From Epiperipatus broadwayi (lineage: Eukaryota; Onychophora; Udeonychophora; Euonychophora; Peripatidae): 64,000 bases of DNA. The notes beneath the pieces are model-generated. The model ran no database searches and was not told the DNA's origin. It saw only the letters and a program-made list of their open reading frames with translations. The stretch covers positions 186,001 to 250,000 of the forward strand of contig JAQFVV010006311.1 of assembly GCA_028023455.1 (NCBI GenBank), read 5' to 3'. Positions 23,663 through 32,884 of this stretch are shown in pieces. Both the position numbers and the translations under genes were made by a program. Positions within the stretch are counted from its first letter, which is position 1; each line of letters starts with the position of its first letter.

Positions 23663-26059
23663 ATGGGTTTGTGGAGTTTAATTTTTAATAATTTTCCATT
23701 TAATGATATTAGAAGGATTAAAAATTTGTCTAAATTGAGTGATAAGATAGAGTCTTTACGTTGGCAGATTTATTTTCTTAAAAAATGTAGGGAATTTAGT
23801 GTTTTTCCTAGGTGTTGTGTTATTAATTTTAGTAGAAATAAAAAGTTGATTCAAAATAAAAATTTAGTTTTTAAGTTACAAACATATATATTGAATAGTT
23901 TTTTAAAAGATACTTTTGTAAGGTTTTATAAATTTATTTATCTATATAAAAGGAATAGATATTATTTAGAAAGGAGGCAAGATTTTAATTATTCAATTTT
24001 GAATTTTTTTATGAGACAATTTAGACAGAATAGGTCAAATTTCTATTGTAAAAAATATGAAAGAAAATTAAAGTGGTTGTTTGGGAAAGTTAATAAAGTT
24101 TATTGTAGTGATAAAGGATATGAGAATAAGGTTTCTGAGGATAGAGTTGTTAATCTTACGGATTTGAAGTTAAATGATAGAGAATTAGATATTCTTGGTA
24201 AAGGCCCTAATTTTGTTCCATTTCATTCAAAAAATATAGTTTTTGATACAATTTCGTCTATTGAATCTAGTAATTTGAGTGATGAGCAGAAAGTTGGTAT
24301 TCAATCGATTTTGAATAAAAGTTTAAAAAGGAAAGAAAAATTTGTTATTAATCCTGCTGAGATTAAACATCTTAAAAATAGGTTAATTGCTAATGATGTA
24401 ATCATTTCTCGTGAAGACAAAGCTGGTAGGTTTGTTATTATGAAAGGAGATGATTTCAAAGAGAAAATGGATAGAGAATTAAATAATGGTAAATATATGT
24501 TGTTAGATAAAAATCCAGGTAATTTGATTAAAAGAAAATTGATAGATATTATGAAGAAAATGGTTAATTTAAAAATTTTTAATAGAGTAGATTATTTAAA
24601 ATGCTATCCTAATGATTTTACATCAGCTAAGATGTTTGTGAATATTAAAACTCATAAAGATGGTTTTCCTTTAAGATTTATTTTTGATTTTACAGGTAGT
24701 GTTGTAGAGGGTATTTCTAGATTCTTGAATAATTTTTTAAAACAATTTGTTGATTTTGGTCAGTACACAGTTTCTTCTTCTTTTGAGGCTTTTGATAAGA
24801 TTAATAATTTTAAAATGGAAAGTAATTGGGTATTTGGAAGTTTAGATATTGAAAATATGTATCAGTCTGTTAATAGGTTAAGCAGTATTGATGTTCTTTT
24901 GTCTGTATTGATTAAGAAAAGTTCTTTATCAAAAAATAAAATTAAGGTAATTAAAGATTTACTTTTGTTATTGGAAGATTCTATGTATTTTACTTATAGA
25001 GGTAATTTTTATAAGATTAAGGAAGGGTGGATAATAGGTTATATTATTTCTCCTTTAGTATGTTCAGTTTATATTAGTTTTATGGAAGAGGAAATTATTA
25101 TTAAAAAGAATTGTTTATATGTAAAATTATTTGTCAGATATGTTGATGATTGTTTATTTGTAGTTGAGAATGATAAATTGAAGGAATTTGTAAATGAGTT
25201 TAATTGTTTTGATCCTTCTATAAAATTTGTGTTAGAAGGAGGGGGGTTAGATTTTGGTAAGTTAAAATTTTTAGATCTTTTGGTGATTAGAAATATAGAA
25301 ACTAATTGTTTATTGTGCAGTCATTTAGTTAAAAGTAAAGAATTAAGATCTATAATTAAACCTGATAGCTATCAGTCTGTATCTCATAAAGTAGCTGCTT
25401 TAAGGAATTATTGTCATAGGAATATTAAATTAAATAATTCTAGTGGGGTAGCTTTGTTTCAGAAATATCAATTTTATAAAGATTATTTGAGTGTTGGATA
25501 CTCTGATAAATTTGTTAAAAGTATTTTATTTAATAGTAATATTTGTAAGGATGTAAAGGTTAAAGAAAAATATGATTTTATTTCTTTGCCATTTAAATTG
25601 TCTTCTTATAGAATTGTGTGTAGAAATAGTAAATTGTTTGGAAATAAGAAAATTGCTTGGAAAAGGGATGTTACATTGAATAATTTATTAAATAATACAA
25701 AAGAAGTTTTTGATAGAAAGACTATTCCTGGTGTGGTATATTTTATTCCTTGTTTATTTTGTAAGAAGGTTTACATAGGTCAGAGTAGTTTGAGTTTAAA
25801 TGAAAGAATAAAGGTTCATAAAAGTAGAGTTAAAAATAGATATCTTAGTTCTGCTTTGTATGTCCATGAAAAAGATACAGGCCACACTATTGATTTTGAT
25901 GAAGCTAAGGTTGTCTTCTTTGAGAGAAATGAAATCAAAAGAAGAATTAAAGAGTCTTTATTATTGAAAATTTATTATTCTGAAGCAATTAACTTATTTA
26001 AGAGTTCTTTTAATATTAAGGGTGGATGGGAAGTGAATGGATTTGTGGGTAGTTTTTAA
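23663..26059 (+). CDS. Penelope-like element polymerase (reverse transcriptase + GIY-YIG endonuclease), intact copy C
   Basis: This is an uninterrupted frame of 798 codons from the ATG at 23663; the same frame is open a further 7 codons upstream, giving 805 residues, which I use for numbering. It encodes the retroelement polymerase that copies element RNA into DNA at a nick made by its own endonuclease. The N-terminal third is basic and lysine-rich. The reverse transcriptase shows KTHKDGFPLRFIFDF near residue 340, motif A LDIENMYQSV (catalytic Asp ~402), GWIIGYIISPLV (~462-473) and YVDD (500-503). The C-terminal GIY-YIG nuclease has GVVYF (~697), YIG (711-713), Arg722, His725 and Glu761. A Cys-x2-Cys (704/707) with His-x5-His (742/748) fits the CCHH zinc motif reported for Penelope endonucleases. 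It is the only one of four copies with an ATG-started full frame, so it is the best candidate for activity, although its 3' end is ~39 bp short. Confidence 0.92.
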   Translation: MGLWSLIFNNFPFNDIRRIKNLSKLSDKIESLRWQIYFLKKCREFSVFPRCCVINFSRNKKLIQNKNLVFKLQTYILNSFLKDTFVRFYKFIYLYKRNRYYLERRQDFNYSILNFFMRQFRQNRSNFYCKKYERKLKWLFGKVNKVYCSDKGYENKVSEDRVVNLTDLKLNDRELDILGKGPNFVPFHSKNIVFDTISSIESSNLSDEQKVGIQSILNKSLKRKEKFVINPAEIKHLKNRLIANDVIISREDKAGRFVIMKGDDFKEKMDRELNNGKYMLLDKNPGNLIKRKLIDIMKKMVNLKIFNRVDYLKCYPNDFTSAKMFVNIKTHKDGFPLRFIFDFTGSVVEGISRFLNNFLKQFVDFGQYTVSSSFEAFDKINNFKMESNWVFGSLDIENMYQSVNRLSSIDVLLSVLIKKSSLSKNKIKVIKDLLLLLEDSMYFTYRGNFYKIKEGWIIGYIISPLVCSVYISFMEEEIIIKKNCLYVKLFVRYVDDCLFVVENDKLKEFVNEFNCFDPSIKFVLEGGGLDFGKLKFLDLLVIRNIETNCLLCSHLVKSKELRSIIKPDSYQSVSHKVAALRNYCHRNIKLNNSSGVALFQKYQFYKDYLSVGYSDKFVKSILFNSNICKDVKVKEKYDFISLPFKLSSYRIVCRNSKLFGNKKIAWKRDVTLNNLLNNTKEVFDRKTIPGVVYFIPCLFCKKVYIGQSSLSLNERIKVHKSRVKNRYLSSALYVHEKDTGHTIDFDEAKVVFFERNEIKRRIKESLLLKIYYSEAINLFKSSFNIKGGWEVNGFVGSF

Positions 26060-26097
26060 TAGTATATATAATGTGTGGTTTTTTGTAGTTCTTTACA

Positions 26098-26130
26098 CTT
26101 GAGAAGTCTGCTTGTAGCAGTGAAATCTTA
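26098..26130 (+). other. 3'-tail hairpin of the young Penelope element
   Basis: After the stop codon all four copies carry TTGAGAAGT-CTGC-TTGTA-GCAG-TGAAAC; copy C here ends GAAAT. The CTGC/GCAG stem lies between GAGAAG and GAAAC. Other copies are at about 23214-23245 (plus) and, on the minus strand, about 18456-18488 and 21329-21361. The old PLE family has a comparable GAAG-stem-GAAAC unit at the same place. The layout recalls hammerhead ribozyme motifs reported in Penelope-like elements, but the invariant CUGANGA box is not exact, so I do not call a ribozyme. Confidence 0.4.
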
Positions 26131-26204
26131 GGTTGTGTTTTAATATTATTTTTATGCTGGTCTGGTTTAATTTTAGATTTGGGGTAGTTTTGATATGAAT
26201 ATAT

Positions 26205-26660
26205 GTTCAATTGAAAAGAAAAAATGCAAAGAAAAAAAATTAAAAAAGCTGCTCACATAATAATGGCAAACAATCCCATTAGTTCATACTGTTTGGAAGC
26301 ACTCATTAACCTTGCCTGGAAAAATACAAATAAGTATATAAAATTCCTACTGACTTTTGGCGGAATAACTTAGTTTAAATGTCATCTTAAATTCAATATT
26401 CACAAATCTAATAACCTCAGGTTTCATTCCTATATAGGTACTGATTTTGATTATGCCAGCAATATTTGAAAAAAAAAAGAAAATAATACCACTTGAAGCA
26501 TTATGCTACATACTAAACTGTGTGCTATTGCTAACAATTAAATGTAATTGAAAAGTTTAAATAAACTTTGAATTTTTCAAAAAACATTTAACAATTAATA
26601 TTAGATGATGGAAATAACTAAAATATAATCACAAATTTTCAGACAAACTTTAAATGTTTG
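26205..26660 (+). pseudogene. Old Penelope copy 1, 3' untranslated end (right of the young insertion)
   Basis: This continues the old PLE interrupted at 18341. AAATTCAATATTCACAAATC matches GAAATTCAATATTCAAAATT at the end of old copy 2 (about 28967). The following ~250 bp (GATTCCTAT-like block, GCATTATGCTACATACTAA, GTGTGCTATT-CTAACA, AAAAGTTTAAATAAA, TTAGATGATGGAAATA) matches 28.99-29.2 kb and 36.06-36.29 kb. No frame survives. It is joined directly to old copy 2. Confidence 0.7.
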
Positions 26661-26730
26661 GACCCAATACATTATCAAACTTTAGAAATTATACCAAAAT
26701 TATGACTACAACTGGTCAAAGTGGAAAATT

Positions 26731-27278
26731 AACTTTCCTAAGTAAATGAAAATCTGAAGGACTTATCCCTAAAGATTTACAATTAAAACCTCTAATTTAC
26801 TTCCAGGAAGCAGAGAAAATTGCTCAGAGAGCAAGTGAGGTTCTGCGAATAGAAATAATAAACAGTCAAAGATTTTTCAAGTATCAATATAGAACATTTA
26901 TTAAAAAATAAATTTATAAATAAAGATTTCATAAAGATTTTTTCAAGCAATAAAAAAATCATATTCTAAATTGCTTGAAAAAATAAAAGAACATCAACAG
27001 TAACTTTCTTGTGTAAATGGAAGTCTGGAGGAGTTATCTCTAAAGATTTGCAATTAAAACTTCCAATTCATTTTCAGGGAGCTGAGAAAAGTACTCAGAG
27101 AGCAGTAGAGTTCTTTTAATAAAAATAATAACTGATCAAAGATTTTTTAAGTATCAAACCCACCATTGATAATATAGAATATTTGCTAAAAATAAATTTA
27201 TTGATAAAGATTTCATAGTTTTTGAAGCAGTAAAAAATCACATTCTAAATTGCATGAAAAAACAAAAGAATGCCAAAA
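26731..27278 (+). repeat. 271-bp diverged tandem duplication at the start of old Penelope copy 2
   Basis: Two adjacent units (26731-27001 and 27002 to about 27278) share TCTAAAGATTTGCAATTAAA-like, CAGAGAGCA, TCAAAGATTTTT and TCACATTCTAAATTGC-like blocks. They are clearly older than the young insertion, judging by many differences. They precede the polymerase remnants and probably represent duplicated 5' coding or leader sequence. Confidence 0.7.
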
Positions 27279-27289
27279 GAATAAATTTG

Positions 27290-28970
27290 AAAATCTATAT
27301 GGGCATAACAAATGACATACTGTATCAAACAACCCACCAGCTTCATCAATTAAAAATCTTAATTCTAAATACCTAACAGTTGCTGAAATTTTTGATCTGA
27401 AAAAAAAAATTAAATTCTGCCATCCTAACGTCTAATACTCCTTCATTCATATAATGGTAACAACTGAAGAAGTAATTCAAAAATTGCCCCCAGAAGAAGT
27501 AGCAGAAATGCACCAGAGAATAAAAAGAACATTTAGAGACACCGAAATCTTACGATGAGAGGAAATTCTCAAACTACAACTACATAATAATTATCCTGTT
27601 TGATAAAGGCAACACTACAATTATAATGGATACTATTGGTTACAACAATAAGATATCTGCTTACAGCAGATCATCAAACAAAAAATGGCAAAAAATTATA
27701 TACCAACTACAGAAACAAATTACAAGCATTACTCAGAAAATATTGCACATATTTCATTGTTCAAAAGAATTATCATATCTCAGCAAAATGTACCATCTTT
27801 ATGATCGATCTAAAATCAACAAGGAAATTCACCCTGTTAAAATTTTTTAAGATTTCTTCTCCAGGTTCTTGGCATATATGATACAATCCTTTATCAGGGA
27901 TTTGGAGCATTTTGTGGAATTAATATTGAATATAAAAATTGAAAGAAGTGACATATTGGTAAGTTTTGATATGAAAAGCTAGTGATGAAGCACTATCTAT
28001 TGTAGGCAAAACAATAAATAGCGATAATAGCTTACAAGTCAGAACAGCTCCTCTTATTGATAATATATTGGAATATTCTGCACAACATACACTGAATGCA
28101 ATACAAACTTTTTCCAACTAAATCAAAGGATAGCTATAGACTCATCACTGACTTTCCTGATTAGCAACACTTACATGAAAGAACTCACAACTATAGTCAA
28201 ATATTGATCCATATCCACCTAAAGACTAATTTCACTATGTTGATAGTACTGGCCATACAACAGAGCTATCACAAACATTCTGGACACACAACAATAATAT
28301 ATATCTATTATTAAATTCTTAACAGAATCAGAAAATAGAAAAAATTGATCTTAGATGTTGTAGTGAAAAGGAATCAAAACACTGCAGTTTACAGAAAACC
28401 TACCCACACAGAAAAATATGTAGCTTATACATCCAATCATGACAGAAACACAAAATATGGAATAGTACTATTACTACGGAACAAAACAAAAGAAGTTTGT
28501 TCCGAAATCAATGGTTTTGAAAAGGAAAAGACGTACATAGAAAACAAACTCAAAAAAATGCTGACATTAAGAAAACCTTAAATAGACAACAAAAATAATA
28601 TCAAAAGAAAAATCAATTACAGGTACTGTAGTAAATCTTGATATATACCAAGGATAGCAAAGAAACTAAAAAAAATCTGCATACAATATAATTTCAGAAG
28701 TTTTCCAAAGCCATAATACTTTATGCTCTACAAAACCTAAATTCAAAATGCTGAACTGCATCTCCAAAATACCATGTTAATATGGAATGATATATATTGG
28801 TGAAACCAGTCACCTATTAAAGTGTTCAAAGAAGCACAAACAAATTATTAGAGGAGAAAAACAGATGCATCTCATGTAGCAGATCTTGCTTGTCCCAATT
28901 AACAAATTCGGGGGGATCCTAATAGATAAGTACAAGAAACTTTTACACGTTTGCCTTTGACAGAAATTCA
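27290..28970 (+). pseudogene. Old Penelope copy 2, decayed polymerase
   Basis: Broken frames line up in order with a Penelope polymerase. About 27595-27660 reads FDKGNTTIIMDTIGYNNKIS, the family's ADKG-ATV-MD---Y--K block. About 27930-27975 gives DILVSFDMKS, matching LVSFDVVSLFTNV (motif A). The frame 28345-28581 contains NTAVYRKPTHTEKYVAYTSN, the conserved VYRKPTHTD-YL---S block after the catalytic box. Near 28790 IYIGETS marks the GIY-YIG endonuclease. Stops and shifts are frequent, so this copy is dead. It belongs to a different, more classical Penelope/Poseidon-like lineage than the young element, which lacks the YRKPTHT block. Confidence 0.8.
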
Positions 28971-28974
28971 ATAT

Positions 28975-29225
28975 TCAAAATTCTAAAAGTCCTAGATTTG
29001 ATTCCTATGCTGATATTATCAATAGTCAGGCCAGAAATAAATGAAGAGATAATACTATCACCCAAAACATTATGCTATATACTAACCTGTGTGTTATTAC
29101 TAATAGCTGAATATATTTGAAAAGTTTAAATAAAATTTTAACTTTTTTTAAAAAACATTTAGCAATTAATATTAAACAATAAAAATAATCCAAAATATAA
29201 TTACAACTAAAATACAATCATCCCA
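28975..29225 (+). repeat. Old Penelope copy 2, 3' untranslated end
   Basis: This is the same ~240-bp end as at 26.4-26.64 and 36.06-36.34 kb: TTTGATTCCTATGCTGATA, ACATTATGCTATATACTAA, GTGTGTTATTACTAATAG, GAAAAGTTTAAATAAA. It follows the endonuclease remnants directly, which assigns this repeat as the PLE 3' end. The AATAAA may have served as its polyadenylation signal. Confidence 0.7.
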
Positions 29226-29517
29226 AACTTTCAAACATTCATATTTCTTGTATCTATATTTAGAAAAAAATGAATACCTTTACCACTAATCATAAACTTC
29301 TACTTTACCCTTCTCCATTATTTTAATAAATAAAAAACTATCAAGCATGGTGATCCAGTCAGATTGCTAAAAAAAAATCATTTTTTAAATCCATTTTTCT
29401 AAGACTATGGAGTATGCAAAAGGATTCTTAAATAAAACTACCAAAACATATTCTGCCAAATCCAATTTCAAAGCAATTCATTTTTGATTACACTACCTCA
29501 AGCAAGATCACAACTAG

Positions 29518-30739
29518 CATGTTTCCCCCAAAATAAGATCTAGCCAGAAAATAAGCCCTAGCATGATTTTTCAAAGTACTTGCAATACAAATTCTATTCC
29601 AAATATAAGTCCTAGTTAAGATCGCCAGCCAAATGAATGAATTTATTTCCGTTTATTGAAGCACATCATGTATATTTTGAATTATAAAGTAATGACTGTA
29701 TAAAAATAATATTGACATTAATGCTTTAAATAAATGATAATATAATTTATAAAGGCTGTTATGTATTTTCAAATTGAACACTTTCAACAAACATAATTCT
29801 ATGTACATAGACAAACAAATTTCTCTCAGCCAAATTTTGGATTTAAGATAACCAATTTATTGAATTTATGAATAATTTAACAAACTTTTAAAATTTTACT
29901 ACCACAATTTCAATATATATGACAATTTATAATTTCATTTATGTAATTTTTGATACTTATTTTATTTATATTTAATACTTAGATTTACAAGAATTCTAAA
30001 TTTAGTTTTAGAGTTTGATTGTGATAGCTTTTAAATATTCAAAATAAAAGAAAAGTCAGCTTTATTTCTTAAATGTTCATTTTTTCCCCCTCATAAAAGA
30101 GTTTAATTAGCAGAAGTTACTTTAAAAATTAAAAATTAGTTTAAGTTAAATCAAACTTTCTCCTAAAGAAAAGTTTTTAAAAAAAGAATACCCAAGCAGG
30201 GCTATTACAAACAATTTGCAAAGTGTTTACAATGTATGGTTGTCTCTTATAGAAATCTTCATATTTCAAAATGCAGTGTATTTTAAAAGTCATACTTAAT
30301 GCGGTGTAAAATACAGAAATGTTTTCTGAATTTTTGTGCTTTGCAATTTTTTCATTGCTTTTATATGGATAATTGTTCTTAACTGCAATCATTTTTGTTA
30401 CCACTCCTATTTTGTAAGTCTTCAATTAACATTTGATTTAATGGTAGATTTAAATGGAATAATATTTTGATCCCAGATAAGTTTTGTACTTAAATAAATG
30501 TAAATATCCCAGTGCATATTCGCTGGCTGAAAAAAATTCAAATATTCACAGAGGGCATTGCTGAAAAAACATGTTTGTGAGGTTGGTTTGAGATTTTGAA
30601 TAAATGTCTTATGTTTGTACTGGAATAAATGTAGATTTTTGTACCTAAAAAAATAAGACATCTCCTGAAAATAAGCCCTAGGGTATCTTTTGGAACAAAA
30701 ATTAATATAAGATCCGGTCTTATTTTCATGGAAACACAG
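29518..30739. mobile_element. Non-autonomous DNA element with TGTTTCC...AAAATAAGA inverted ends
   Basis: The left end reads CATGTTTCCCCCAAAATAAG. The right end, read on the minus strand, is CTGTGTTTCCATGAAAATAA followed by GACC. The block GAAAATAAGCCCTAG occurs just inside both ends in the same orientation (about 29546 and 30667). I recall very similar AAAATAAG-rich ends in interspersed repeats of many animals, but I cannot name the superfamily with certainty. No transposase motif was found in the 1.2-kb interior. The two short minus-strand frames near its right end are not convincing. Confidence 0.65.
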
Positions 30740-30741
30740 TA

Positions 30742-32880
30742 AAAGCTTTTACAAAAAAAACAAAGGATAGTCGTATGTCCACCATACTTCTTTGTGGATT
30801 TTCAGATTTTATTGGGGTAGGGGGTAGCTCTTTCTTGTATTTTCATTGTTTTTTTTATATATAATTTGAATTTTATAGCATTTTCTTGTTTTTTTTTTAT
30901 AATTTGTAGTTTTCGATGTATTTGTTGGACATATATTGCCTGAGGCATTTTTATTTGTCGATTTTCAGCCACTTTCGTAAATAAATTTATCACTTGCAAG
31001 CTTCGGGCCAGTTGTTGATGGTGTCGCAGTGCTATCTGACGGCGGCAGTATGGTCTTCATATGACTACCAAACAAAAATTGTTTTCAGACACAATCCCAT
31101 TATTATAGTTAGTGCAAAAAGATAAAAGTGTGAGAAAATCACAGTATAACACCCACCGTAAATAACTGAAGGAAGATTTCAAAAAATACATAGAAATCAG
31201 ATAAAATATACAATAAAATATGCACATATATTTAAAAATATAGTTATGAATAATATGAAAGTTAAAAATCTTCTATAAACAGAAATTATAATAATAAATT
31301 CAAAAGTTATTAATTAAAAAACTATTTAATGTAAAATGTTTTTTAATTTACTAGTAATAGTTGATTGATGCCATCTATTAAAAAACAAACAAACAATCAA
31401 ATGTCATAAGTTTTTACCTTTTACCATCAAATTTCAGAGATAAAATTTGTCAATAGCCATTTTTCTTTCAAATTTAAAAGCAGCATATAAAATATATCAC
31501 TTTCTTCAATATATAACATAAACATATCCTTTTTAGTATACTTTAAAATAAGTAATGAAAATTAGTAGTATTTTTAATAATCCAAGAATTTTATATAAGA
31601 GTTAATTATTCATAAGTTTATAGAAGAGTATGGATCTTTTCAATTGGATTTTTTATATATTGAGCTATGCTTATTTGGCATTTAAATTTTCACTTTTATA
31701 AATTAATATTGTCTTTTTTTTTATTATCATTTGGTGAACATTAAATATATCAAATAATTTTATGATTAGTTGCTAAACAGGTCAGGTTATGTGATATTCA
31801 AATATCCAAATAAAAGTTTGAGCAAATAAGTTCCATTCAATTTTTTTAAACTTAAATTCAACTGAGAATCAAATCAGTAATATGTATACAAAAAAGATCA
31901 ACCTACTGTTAACAAATATGATTAAATTTGCTTAGCCTTCCACTGTATACTATGGCAACCACAACATATGCACAATCTTGGTTTAAAAAAAGAAGTCATA
32001 GGGTTGATAAACAGATGTCAAAAAAAAAAAAAAGCAAGAGATAAATATAAATAAAATTTAGTTATCAATATAGAAATATCTTAAATAATTTGAATAGTTC
32101 ATATTTTCAATTTTGTTTTTATTGTGGCTTTTTTTCCTTCATTATTTTGTGCATGAACATATAATAAAAAATTATTAATGGTAACAATACATATGTTGAA
32201 AAAATTTCATTTACCAATTTATGATATTGTAGTATTTCCAAACTAGTTGTAAAAAAAAAATAACATCGATTAATAGACATCCTCTCTATATGAAACATTA
32301 TATATATGTCTGCATTTATATAAATTTAATATATATATATATATTAATTTTTTTAACCAATGCAGATTCTATCCTCCATAATATTTATTTATTTGTTTTG
32401 GACAATGGTCTAATTTTCAAGGATTTTAGATTAGTTCAGAAACTAAAAACATCTTTGCATAAGGCAAAAACAGAAGAATTTTTCTTTTTAAATAACCCTC
32501 TCTATTTATCAGAGTAGCAATAATAGGGAAATGGAAAAAAAAACATATTAGCCTCATTAAACCTCATGGTCCATAATGATAAATGTTAGCATTGTTTAGA
32601 AAATTTAAATCCTCAAAATCAAAATAACTCATGAAAAACAATCTATTGAATTCTAGTACAATAAAAGTACTTAAGGTATAAACTTTATATACATTTTTTT
32701 TTTTTTTTTTACAAAAATGAAAAATAGTATACTTATTTCCAAAGATAAAAATAATATAAATCTATGAAGTTCTAGTTAAAATGATAGCAAAAAAAACAAA
32801 AACTTTCTCAATACTATATAAACTATCAAAAAAAAAGAAAGAAAAAATTAAGAATTAAAGTGATAAAAATAAAATAGTAT
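30742..32880. other. AT-rich spacer
   Basis: I could not support a gene or element. It includes an AT dinucleotide run near 32325-32344 and long poly-T at about 32694-32711. Confidence 0.5.
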
Positions 32881-32884
32881 AAAT

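Larger units (their letters stand above)
18352..26193. mobile_element. Palindromic Penelope-like element: inverted pair of tandem dimers
   Basis: The left arm (about 18352-22276) and right arm (22293-26193) are near-identical reverse complements separated by 16 bp. Reading outward from the centre, each arm holds a 5'-truncated copy (B 21221-22276; B' 22293-23349) joined directly to a full-length copy (A 18352-21220; C 23350-26193). The truncated-then-complete tandem layout is typical of Penelope-like elements, where the upstream partial copy acts like a pseudo-LTR. ATGAATATAT occurs in direct orientation just outside both ends (18342-18351 and 26195-26204), a probable target duplication. Copy C lacks the last ~39 bp present at the 3' ends of A, B and B'. 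Arms differ by scattered substitutions and small indels. Confidence 0.9.

Noticed and set aside
26016-26210. 64-codon minus-strand frame over the Penelope tail
   Set aside because: It is antisense to the C-terminus and hairpin of copy C and has no family resemblance. It is a shadow frame.
27626-27881. Overlapping 74- and 81-codon frames as small genes
   Set aside because: Both are broken pieces of the decayed Penelope polymerase, as shown by DKGNTTIIMD just upstream and LVSFD downstream.
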